Source: Oscillospiraceae bacterium (GTDB lineage Bacteria > Bacillota > Clostridia > UMGS1883). From it: a stretch of DNA of 8,477 bases. Each line of letters starts with the position of its first letter. The stretch's first letter is position 1. Position numbers and translations under genes: made by a program. The notes beneath the pieces were generated by a model, which was not told where the DNA came from, did no database searches, and saw nothing but the letters and a program-made list of their open reading frames with translations. The stretch spans positions 1 through 8,477 of the forward strand of contig JAFLUQ010000106.1 in NCBI GenBank assembly GCA_022508735.1. The letters are read 5' to 3'. Below, one piece after another: positions 1-5,723 of this stretch.

Positions 1-69
1 ATTCTTTGAGCCCTTACGCTATCTAATTTTCAAAGTTCCGTGCCGCCGCTTGGTCTCCCTTGCGACAGC
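1..69 (-). other. Probable rRNA operon leader with boxA-like antitermination segment
   Basis: On the minus strand, bases 39-17 read GGAACTTTGAAAATTAGATA and onwards. This resembles the TTCTTTGAAAACTAGATA stretch that precedes rRNA genes in many Firmicutes and includes the boxA antitermination signal. It begins about 30 nt after the predicted start of the promoter at 76-104. No coding potential was seen. The mature 16S 5' end is not reached, so this is a leader call only. A leader of another stable RNA operon is the main alternative. Confidence 0.55.
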
Positions 70-75
70 TTCATT

Positions 76-104
76 AGTCTACCACATTATTTTTCATTTG
101 TCAA
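76..104 (-). promoter_or_regulatory. Strong sigma-A promoter, probably of an rRNA operon
   Basis: Read on the minus strand, a perfect -35 TTGACA (99-104) is followed after exactly 17 bp by TAGACT (76-81), a good -10. The DNA just upstream on that strand (about 105-150) is almost pure A/T tracts, like an UP element. Transcription would start near base 69 and run left out of the window. The leader that follows resembles rRNA operon leaders, so I infer that a 16S-23S-5S operon lies to the left. The rRNA genes themselves are not visible, so the identity of the operon is inference. Confidence 0.75.
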
Positions 105-167
105 TACCTTTTTTCAAAAAAATTCTGTTTTTTTTGTTTTTGTTCATTTTGCACAGAATTATTAGGC

Positions 168-196
168 TTGACTATTCATATTGTTTAATATATACT
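168..196 (+). promoter_or_regulatory. Sigma-A promoter of the metal exporter gene
   Basis: TTGACT (168-173), a 17-bp spacer, and TATACT (191-196) form a near-consensus vegetative promoter facing the CDF exporter gene. The predicted start, near base 203, lies inside the inverted repeat at 197-233. A protein bound to that repeat would therefore sit on the transcription start, the usual place for a repressor. The leader would be about 140 nt long. Confidence 0.7.
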
Positions 197-233
197 AATT
201 ATACCATGAATCTGAAAGATTTATGGTATAATT
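197..233 (+). repeat. 16-bp inverted repeat at the exporter transcription start
   Basis: Arms 197-212 and 218-233 are complementary over 16 bp with a single G-T pair, around the 5-nt centre TGAAA. The repeat starts right after the -10 of the exporter promoter. It may be an operator for a metal-responsive repressor. If transcription starts further upstream it would instead be the first hairpin of the leader. The arm sequence does not match a Fur, DtxR/MntR or Zur operator that I can recall with confidence. Confidence 0.75.
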
Positions 234-279
234 GCGCATGTGCGTTTCCGAGCCTTGCGAGGAAAATTTCGCACGCGCA
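233..279 (+). other. Bulged stem-loop in the exporter leader
   Basis: TGCGC (233-237) pairs with GCGCA (275-279). After a 2-nt bulge (238-239), GTGCG (240-244) pairs with CGCAC (270-274). TTTCC (245-249) pairs with GGAAA (261-265), leaving a 4-nt bulge at 266-269 on the 3' side and an 11-nt apical loop. Three helical segments with asymmetric bulges suggest a folded RNA rather than a simple terminator. No T-run follows. Confidence 0.55.
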
Positions 280-290
280 TAAAATCAAAT

Positions 291-318
291 GTACAATAAA
301 GCTTCAGCTTTATTGTAC
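291..318 (+). other. Perfect 12-bp hairpin just upstream of the exporter RBS
   Basis: GTACAATAAAGC (291-302) and GCTTTATTGTAC (307-318) are exact reverse complements around the loop TTCA. The hairpin ends 11 nt before the ribosome binding site GGGAG. No T-run follows, so it is not a classical terminator. The arm AATAAAG could alternatively pair with a second CTTTATT copy at 321-327, next to the ribosome binding site, which would allow an alternative fold. Confidence 0.7.
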
Positions 319-342
319 CACTTTATTCCGGGAGCAAAAAAA

Positions 343-1509
343 ATGATTTCATTACTTATAAAAAGATTTATAAATCCCGCGGACGACCTCACGGGCGCTA
401 CTGCAAGGCGGATATGCGGGGTCATTTGCGGGGCCGTTGGAATAACCATAAACTTTATTTTATTTTTGGCCAAGCTGACGGTTGGCTTATTAAGCGGCTC
501 TATTGCCGTTGTGGCCGATGCCTTCAACAACCTGAGCGACGCGGGCAGCAGCATAGTCACCCTTGTAGGCTTTCGACTGGCGGCCCAGGCCCCGGACGAG
601 GAACACCCATACGGCCATGGCCGCTTTGAGTATATTTCGGGACTCATAGTCTCGGTTGCGATTCTGCTGATGGGCGTGGAGCTGCTGCGTTCCGGCTTCG
701 GCAAGATCCTGCATCCGTCACCGGTCAACGTAAGTCCACCGCTGTTTGCCGTGTTACTCCTATCTATTGCACTGAAGCTCTATATGGCCTCATATAATAA
801 TAGATACGGCAAAAAAATAGACAGTCCTGCCATGCGCGCCACGGCAACAGACAGCTTGGGCGACTGCGCCGCCACAGGTGCGGTGCTGCTTGCTGCACTT
901 ACAGGAGAATTTACTCCATTCAACATTGACGGTTGGGCAGGTGTTATTGTTGCCGGACTCATATTTATCGCCGGTGTGCGCAGCTTAAAGGATACTGTGA
1001 CCTTGCTGCTCGGTCGGGCCCCCTCCCGGGAATTTATAGATGAAATAAAAGAAATTGTGAATTCACACAAAGACGATGTGTGCGGTATTCACGACTTGGC
1101 CGTGCATGACTACGGCCCAGGCCACATCATGGTCTCTATGCATCTGGAGGTAAAGGGCAGTGATATATATGCCATGCACGAGGTCGTGGACGGCATTGAG
1201 CGGGAGATAAGCCACCGGCTTGGCTGCGAAACCGTCATACACATGGATCCGATTGCCAATGACAGCGAACAGACAGTCACCGTACGCGGCAAGCTGGAAA
1301 CTCTTATAAAGGAAAGAATAGACCCAGGCATCACCATACACGATCTTCGGATAGTGCCCGGCCCGTCTAAGGCAACCTTTGTTTTCGACAGCGCCGTGCC
1401 GGCCCGATTATGCCATAATGTTGACGCTGTAAAGCGGAAAATCGAAAGCACCGTTGAAGAAAATTTTGAAAACTGCATTGTTGTGACGAAAATAGATATA
1501 CAGCTATAG
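343..1509 (+). CDS. Cation diffusion facilitator (CDF) metal exporter, MntE-like
   Basis: The 388-residue protein is an inner-membrane divalent metal/proton antiporter of the CDF family. About six membrane segments occupy residues 25-225. The signature DEEHPYGHGRFE is at 85-96, followed by a cytoplasmic ferredoxin-like domain at about 228-305. The transport site reads N62-x3-D66 in helix 2 and D170-x3-D174 in helix 5. From family knowledge, this Asn-Asp/Asp-Asp set marks manganese exporters, whereas zinc exporters carry His in this site, so manganese efflux is inferred. Residues 306-388 form an extra C-terminal region absent from minimal CDF proteins. An in-frame ATG lies upstream at 289. I chose 343 because GGGAG (330-334) sits 8 nt before it and the hairpin at 291-318 would otherwise be coding. 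The gene stands alone, with its own promoter and terminator. Confidence 0.93.
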   Translation: MISLLIKRFINPADDLTGATARRICGVICGAVGITINFILFLAKLTVGLLSGSIAVVADAFNNLSDAGSSIVTLVGFRLAAQAPDEEHPYGHGRFEYISGLIVSVAILLMGVELLRSGFGKILHPSPVNVSPPLFAVLLLSIALKLYMASYNNRYGKKIDSPAMRATATDSLGDCAATGAVLLAALTGEFTPFNIDGWAGVIVAGLIFIAGVRSLKDTVTLLLGRAPSREFIDEIKEIVNSHKDDVCGIHDLAVHDYGPGHIMVSMHLEVKGSDIYAMHEVVDGIEREISHRLGCETVIHMDPIANDSEQTVTVRGKLETLIKERIDPGITIHDLRIVPGPSKATFVFDSAVPARLCHNVDAVKRKIESTVEENFENCIVVTKIDIQL

Positions 1510-1511
1510 GA

Positions 1512-1541
1512 AAAGCCCCGGGAATCACTTCCCGGGGCTTT
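1512..1541. terminator. Bidirectional rho-independent terminator
   Basis: Arms 1512-1524 and 1529-1541 pair perfectly over 13 bp around the loop TCAC, with a GCCCCGGG core. T residues follow on the plus strand and four T residues follow on the minus strand. It lies 3 nt after the exporter stop codon and 73 nt beyond the stop of the convergent small gene, so it probably ends both transcripts. Confidence 0.92.
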
Positions 1542-1613
1542 CTGTTGATTTCGGATAAATATTACTGTAAGTACAGCACGCTTGTGCCGAATCGTCAGAT
1601 GTTTACGGAAAAT

Positions 1614-1865
1614 TTATTCCGAAGCCTTGCCATAGAGGTTAAGTCTGAACAGACGGCTCTCGTCCTCAGGATCTTTACACTCGATGGTTGCCTTGCTGAG
1701 CTTTCCGCCCTCGACAATCTTCATAATGCCGATAACGCGGCAGAACGCGGACTGCAGATTGATGGAGTCGCCTTCGGGGGTCGTCATGATGACATCACCC
1801 TTGCAGTTATTAAGCTCTTTCACAAATTCGGCCACATCTAACTCGTGGATTTCAAATTTTGCCAT
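1614..1865 (-). CDS. Uncharacterised 83-residue protein, possibly HPr/Crh-like fold
   Basis: I do not recognise a named family with certainty. The protein is small, soluble and acidic, with no signal peptide or membrane segment. The start is secure: a perfect AAGGAGG (1875-1881) sits 9 nt before the ATG. The predicted order strand (2-8), helix (10-21), two strands (24-29, 33-37), helix (39-51), strand (57-63), helix (65-75) matches the HPr phosphocarrier layout. The stretch from D24 to S70 lines up by eye with the second half of Bacillus HPr: DV, then INLQS against VNLKS. On that alignment, Ser39 corresponds to regulatory Ser46, while the phosphorylatable His15 region is absent, as in Crh-type proteins. 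This fold assignment is inference. It lies downstream of hypD on the same strand but has its own promoter. Confidence 0.85.
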   Translation of the reverse strand: MAKFEIHELDVAEFVKELNNCKGDVIMTTPEGDSINLQSAFCRVIGIMKIVEGGKLSKATIECKDPEDESRLFRLNLYGKASE

Positions 1866-1901
1866 TGGTGAAAACCTCCTTCATTGTTTTATTACACTTC
1901 T

Positions 1902-1930
1902 ATCCTACACTATTTTCCGGTAGTTGTCAA
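1902..1930 (-). promoter_or_regulatory. Sigma-A promoter of the small 83-residue gene
   Basis: On the minus strand, TTGACA (1925-1930) is followed after 17 bp by TAGGAT (1902-1907). The predicted start is near 1895, giving a short leader of about 30 nt that includes the AAGGAGG ribosome binding site. The small gene can therefore be expressed independently of hypD. Confidence 0.7.
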
Positions 1931-1995
1931 GCCTTGTTACAATTTTGTCATGTAAACTTTTCACAAAGTTTTTACTGTTTTTTTGTGGATAGTGC

Positions 1996-4365
1996 TTAAG
2001 AAAAGCTCTGTTCTGTACGATTTATGATCTCATCCTGAAGAGCTTTGCTGAGATTACGGAAATGATCACTGTAGCCGGCCACGCGCACGATAAGATCCTT
2101 ATATTCCTCGGGGTGTGCCTGAGCGTCAAGCAATGTGGCTCGGTCGATGACATTGAACTGAATGTGGTGACCGTCCATTGCAAAGTAAGAGCGGACGAGG
2201 GCCGCCATATTTTCAAGGCCATCACGGCCCTCTACAACCTTGGGTGTAAACTTCTGATTGAGAAGGGTACCGCCGGTTTTAAGGTGATCCATCTTTGCGC
2301 AGGAATTGATAACAGCAGTAGGACCGTGTATGTCAGCGCCTTTCTCGGGGGATATACCCTCGGACACGGGCTTGCCGGCAAGGCGGCCATTAGGCAGAGC
2401 GCCGCATACCTCGCCGAAGTATACATGGCAGGTGGTGGGCAGCATATCTATGCGGTACTGCCCTCCCTTTACCGTGGGACGGCCCGTAACGGCGTCGTAA
2501 TAGGCATTAAATACATCCTGCATAATGCCGTCGGCATAGTCGTCATCGTTGCCGTACTTGGGGCTGTGGTTGGCGACCTTGTTATAGATCTCCTCATAGC
2601 CCACAAAATCGGCATCACAGGCGGCCTTCAGGTGCTCGAGGCTGAAATAACCCTTATCAAAAACATTGTATTTTATTGCGCTGAGGCTGTCGGAGATAGT
2701 TCCGATGCCAACACCCTGTATATAACAGGTGTTGTAGCGCGCGCCGCCGCAGTTATAGTCCCTGGCCTTCTCAATGCAGTCGTCCATGATGACACTGAGG
2801 AAGGGGACGGGCATATACTCTGAGTAAATTTTCTCGATAATATTGTTGCCTTCGATCTTGATGTCAATGAAGTAATTCATCTGCTTCACAAAGGCGCCCC
2901 AAAGCTCTTCATAGCTCTTGTAATCCTCCGCGTTACCGGTTTCAAGGCCTATCTTCTTTCCGGTGTATTTATCGTAGCCGTTATTGAGGGTTATCTCAAG
3001 CACCTTTGGTGTGTTGAAATATCCGGTCAGAACATAGCTTTCCTTGCCGAGACAGCCTGTCTCAACGCAGCCGGTGGCACTGCCGCATCGAGCATCCTCG
3101 ATGGACTTTCCGGCGTTAAGCAGTTCCTGAATTATGGCCTCAGTGTTGTAGAACGCGGGCTGCCCCCAGCCCTTACGGCTTATCTCACAGGCGCGGATAA
3201 TGAAATCGTGAGGCGTCTTGCGGGATATCTGAACATTGCTGGAGGGCTGAAGGAGCTTCATCTCGTCCATGGTATCGAGAATTATGTAGCTGACATCGTT
3301 GACGCCGTCTTTGCCGTCGGGAGTTATGCCGCCGGTATTGATGTTAGCAAAATCGGTATAGGTTCCGCTCTCCTTGAGGGTGATGCCCACCTTCGGAGGC
3401 GCAGGCTGGTTATTGAACTTTATCCACAGACATTCCATGAGCTCACGGGCTTTATCATAGTTCATAATGCCCTTTTCAACATCTGCTCTATAGAAGGGAT
3501 AGGTGTGCTGATCGAGTCTGCCGGGTGTAAAAGCATCCCAGGGATTCACCTCGCTGGTCACGCCGATGTGGACAAACCAGTACATCTGCAGTGCCTGATG
3601 GAAGGTGCGGGGCGCAAACTCCGGCACAACAGAGCAGTTTTCGCTTATGAGCAGCAGGTCTGCCTTTTTCTGCGGATCGGTCTCTTTTGCGGCCAGCTCA
3701 GCGGCGTACTCACTGTAGCGGCGGCCATAGGCTATTATGGCGTCACAGGCGATACTCATGGCCGTAAGTTCAGCCTTTTTGTCGTAGGCTTCAAGATCGT
3801 GAGCGAAATCCAGCTCAGATATTTTTTTCTCAATATCCTTCTTATAGTCGGAGAAGCCTTTTTTGTAATATCCGCCGCCGCCGCCGGTGTGCCCGGGGCC
3901 GCGCTGCTCCATAAATTCCGTGAACATACCCGCAGCATAGCAATCCTTCCAGATCTGGCTGGTGGAGGCCATTATCTTCTCGCGGATGCTGCGCTTCTCC
4001 CAGTAGGGGATGATCTCCTCCTGATGAATACGGCGATTTTCCTCGTCAACGGTAAAGTTGATGAGATCGCGGTCATTCATGACCTGAAGATCTTCCATTG
4101 TGTGGCAGCAGAGCTCGGGGAAGGTGGGCGAGCACTGGGGGTCTGTACCCTTCTCGCCGACGATGAGCTCACCGTCGTTTATACAGAGCTTGCGGTTCTC
4201 CATATAGGTCTTGAAGGCCAGAGCGCGGAGCACGGGAATATCCACGCTGCCCTCGTACTTTTTATAGGCCTGAGTGAACCAGTAGGCTCTTTCCGTAGAG
4301 ATGTGAGGCTGAGTGCTGACACTCTGCTCACGGAGCTTTTTTGTTCTCTCGGTATAACCTCTCAT
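1996..4365 (-). CDS. hypD: trans-4-hydroxy-L-proline dehydratase (glycyl radical enzyme)
   Basis: The 789-residue enzyme removes water from trans-4-hydroxy-L-proline to give (S)-1-pyrroline-5-carboxylate, which can be reduced to proline. It is strictly anaerobic and cytoplasmic. An N-terminal PFL-like domain is followed by the C-terminal glycyl radical domain. The radical loop RVAGYS places the radical on Gly764. The catalytic loop TGCVETG gives Cys433 and Glu435. Other residues I recall from the Clostridioides difficile enzyme (numbered one higher there) are also present: Phe151, His159, Asp277, Ser333, Asp338, Phe339, Leu642 and Thr644. Length and near-continuous similarity to the remembered HypD sequence separate it from PFL, glycerol dehydratase and CutC. 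The start follows AAAGGAAGT (4373-4381). Its activase lies upstream on the same strand. Residues 161-165 are an odd run of five glycines just after His159. Confidence 0.95.
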   Translation of the reverse strand: MRGYTERTKKLREQSVSTQPHISTERAYWFTQAYKKYEGSVDIPVLRALAFKTYMENRKLCINDGELIVGEKGTDPQCSPTFPELCCHTMEDLQVMNDRDLINFTVDEENRRIHQEEIIPYWEKRSIREKIMASTSQIWKDCYAAGMFTEFMEQRGPGHTGGGGGYYKKGFSDYKKDIEKKISELDFAHDLEAYDKKAELTAMSIACDAIIAYGRRYSEYAAELAAKETDPQKKADLLLISENCSVVPEFAPRTFHQALQMYWFVHIGVTSEVNPWDAFTPGRLDQHTYPFYRADVEKGIMNYDKARELMECLWIKFNNQPAPPKVGITLKESGTYTDFANINTGGITPDGKDGVNDVSYIILDTMDEMKLLQPSSNVQISRKTPHDFIIRACEISRKGWGQPAFYNTEAIIQELLNAGKSIEDARCGSATGCVETGCLGKESYVLTGYFNTPKVLEITLNNGYDKYTGKKIGLETGNAEDYKSYEELWGAFVKQMNYFIDIKIEGNNIIEKIYSEYMPVPFLSVIMDDCIEKARDYNCGGARYNTCYIQGVGIGTISDSLSAIKYNVFDKGYFSLEHLKAACDADFVGYEEIYNKVANHSPKYGNDDDYADGIMQDVFNAYYDAVTGRPTVKGGQYRIDMLPTTCHVYFGEVCGALPNGRLAGKPVSEGISPEKGADIHGPTAVINSCAKMDHLKTGGTLLNQKFTPKVVEGRDGLENMAALVRSYFAMDGHHIQFNVIDRATLLDAQAHPEEYKDLIVRVAGYSDHFRNLSKALQDEIINRTEQSFS

Positions 4366-4369
4366 GCTA

Positions 4370-4426
4370 ATTACTTCCTTTCAAATTAAGACTTCAACTG
4401 ACAAATGCTTGAATATTACTTCCTTT
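4370..4426 (-). repeat. 12-bp direct repeat carrying the hypD ribosome binding site
   Basis: ATTACTTCCTTT occurs at 4370-4381 and again at 4415-4426. On the minus strand, the copy nearer hypD is its ribosome binding site (AAAGGAAGTAAT). The other copy contains the stop codon of the small membrane protein gene. The pair may reflect a local duplication of the translation initiation region, or chance in AT-rich DNA. Confidence 0.6.
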
Positions 4427-4616
4427 GTGACTTGGCTTTTTTATATGCTTTATATAGAAGTATGGTTAATCCTAAAAATATAACGCCTAGTATTATTAGA
4501 AGCAAAATACTCCCTATATATCCTGATTGCCTAATTCCCAACCAAGCCGCCGAAAACATAAAATATGTTATAAAGAAACATATTAGATATCCAACTAAAA
4601 ATATAAACCGTTTCAT
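4416..4616 (-). CDS. Small two-helix membrane protein of unknown function
   Basis: I do not recognise this 66-residue protein. It has two hydrophobic segments, about residues 4-24 and 33-54, separated by a short loop (LGIRQSGYIG). It ends in a lysine-rich tail (KAYKKAKSQRK), which by the positive-inside rule would be cytoplasmic, and a hairpin topology with both ends inside is likely. GGAG (4627-4630) sits 10 nt before the ATG. It lies 54 nt after the activase gene and 50 nt before hypD on the same strand, so it should be co-transcribed with both. Its base composition is clearly more AT-rich than its neighbours, which may mean later acquisition. It could help hydroxyproline uptake or be an unrelated passenger; the sequence does not decide. 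A chance ORF remains possible. Confidence 0.6.
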   Translation of the reverse strand: MKRFIFLVGYLICFFITYFMFSAAWLGIRQSGYIGSILLLIILGVIFLGLTILLYKAYKKAKSQRK

Positions 4617-4670
4617 CTACAATCCACTCCATATTCTCAATAAGCAGAATTACAACAGTCATCCATTTCT

Positions 4671-5561
4671 TCATGCGCCGATCTTCACGTCGAGCCCGGC
4701 GCTTTCAAACATCACCTTTATCTCCTCAAGCCTTTCCGCAGTCGGAGGGGTGAATTCTTCGATCTCCCGCCCAAGGCGCTCATACTTGAAATTGCCCGTA
4801 TTGTGATATGGCAGCAGGCTCACACGCTCGGGACGGATTTCCTCTGCCAGCGCCAGCGCGGCGCTCATGTCGACTTCTGTGTCATTTACGCCGCCCATAA
4901 GCGGCAGACGAAGCCAGATGCGAGCCCCGCTCGCTTTAAGCCTATGCAGGTTTTCGAGAATTATTTCATTGTCGGCCCCGGTCAGCTCCTTGTGCTTTTC
5001 AGGGTCGAAGCATTTTATGTCATAGAGCCACAAGTCCGCGAAAGGCAGGGCTTTTTCTATATTTTCCCACGGCACAGCGCCACAGGTATCCACAGCGGTA
5101 TGTATACCGAGCCTTTTGCAGCCCCGCAGCAGCTCCACGAGCTCATCGGGGAAGCAGAGGCACTCGCCGCCTGAGAAGGTCACTCCGCCGCCGCTTTCGT
5201 CATAGAAGGTCCTGTCGCGCCGTATCACGTCCATAATATCCAGGGGAGACCGTCTCTCACCGGCCAGTTCACGGGCGCAGTTAAGGCACTCATCTGCGCA
5301 GATGCGGCAGCCAGCACACTTTTTTCCGTCGGTAACTATTTGCCCTTCGGAGATTGATATGGCGCCCTCCGGGCAGCCGGATACGCAGCGGCCGCAAAGC
5401 ACGCACCGCTCGGGATTGTGCAGTATTTCCGGACCGAAGCTCTGGCTTTCGGGATTATGGCACCACCGGCACCGGAGCGGGCAGCCCTTAAAAAATACTG
5501 TCGTGCGGATACCAGGCCCGTCGTGGGTGGAAAAACGCTGTATGTTAAAAAGATACATCAT
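4671..5561 (-). CDS. hypE: Radical SAM activase of hydroxyproline dehydratase
   Basis: This 296-residue glycyl radical enzyme activase uses S-adenosylmethionine and a [4Fe-4S] cluster to abstract hydrogen from the target glycine. The radical SAM cysteines are Cys27, Cys31 and Cys34 in GCPLRCRWCHN. A ferredoxin-like insert follows with two CxxCxxCxxxC sets, Cys53-56-59-63 and Cys82-85-88-92, which should bind two extra [4Fe-4S] clusters as in most activases outside the PFL-AE type. The SAM-binding motif FSGGECL (129-135) and the later barrel segments are intact. Its target is inferred from its place upstream of hypD. The symbol hypE is used in the hydroxyproline literature and is unrelated to the hydrogenase maturation gene of the same name. 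Two ATG codons abut (5561, 5558); GAGGGG (5569-5574) gives 7 or 10 nt spacing. Confidence 0.93.
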   Translation of the reverse strand: MMYLFNIQRFSTHDGPGIRTTVFFKGCPLRCRWCHNPESQSFGPEILHNPERCVLCGRCVSGCPEGAISISEGQIVTDGKKCAGCRICADECLNCARELAGERRSPLDIMDVIRRDRTFYDESGGGVTFSGGECLCFPDELVELLRGCKRLGIHTAVDTCGAVPWENIEKALPFADLWLYDIKCFDPEKHKELTGADNEIILENLHRLKASGARIWLRLPLMGGVNDTEVDMSAALALAEEIRPERVSLLPYHNTGNFKYERLGREIEEFTPPTAERLEEIKVMFESAGLDVKIGA

Positions 5562-5586
5562 AAAAAGACCCCTCTTTTACATTCTA

Positions 5587-5615
5587 ATGATATACCCTTG
5601 CCCCAGGTTTGTCAA
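5587..5615 (-). promoter_or_regulatory. Sigma-A promoter of the hyp operon
   Basis: On the minus strand, TTGACA (5610-5615), a 17-bp spacer and TATCAT (5587-5592) form a near-consensus promoter. The predicted start is near 5580, about 20 nt before the activase ATG. This leaves little room for leader control, so regulation would act on the DNA. A Spo0A-box-like site (5634-5640) lies about 20 bp upstream of the -35. Confidence 0.75.
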
Positions 5616-5633
5616 GGGATTTTTAAGAAATTT

Positions 5634-5700
5634 TGCCGATAAATTTTTAGCGCCCACGCATCAATTGCGACAGAATTTTCCAGTACTCCAGAGTTATAAT
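5634..5700 (+). promoter_or_regulatory. spoIIG-type promoter with Spo0A-box-like sites
   Basis: A perfect -10 TATAAT (5695-5700) has no -35 at the normal 17 bp. The -35-like GCGACA (5667-5672) is 22 bp away, the same unusual spacing known for the sigma-A, Spo0A-activated spoIIG promoter of Bacillus subtilis. The same bases carry TGTCGCA on the minus strand (5666-5672), one mismatch from the Spo0A box TGNCGAA. A second near-match, TGCCGAT, is at 5634-5640. Relative to a start near 5707, the sites centre at about -38 and -70. This fits activation by phosphorylated Spo0A at entry into sporulation. Binding is inferred. Confidence 0.65.
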
Positions 5701-5723
5701 TTATAAAAAAGGGGGGCCTCTCC

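Noticed and set aside
121..160. Inverted repeat AATTCTGT / ACAGAATT
   Set aside because: The arms are 8 bp and 24 nt apart in low-complexity DNA, which is likely chance.
289..342. Upstream in-frame start of the CDF exporter
   Set aside because: The extra 18 codons are the perfect hairpin at 291-318 and have no ribosome binding site; 343 has GGGAG at proper distance.
50..346. Open frame of 98 codons on the plus strand at the left edge
   Set aside because: It runs through the rRNA-type promoter, A/T tracts and leader hairpins, and its translation is low-complexity.
1954..1971. AT-only 7-bp hairpin downstream of hypD as its terminator
   Set aside because: It is weak and lacks a T-run on the minus strand, so no convincing hypD terminator is called; transcripts may continue into the small gene.
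2062..2823. Open frame of 253 codons on the plus strand opposite hypD
   Set aside because: Also antisense to hypD, with no ribosome binding site or recognisable protein features.
3208..4389. Long open frame on the plus strand opposite hypD
   Set aside because: It is the antisense shadow of a clearly recognised 789-residue enzyme, and its translation resembles no family I know.
4801..5174. Plus-strand open frame opposite the activase gene
   Set aside because: It is antisense to a gene with all radical SAM and ferredoxin motifs in frame.
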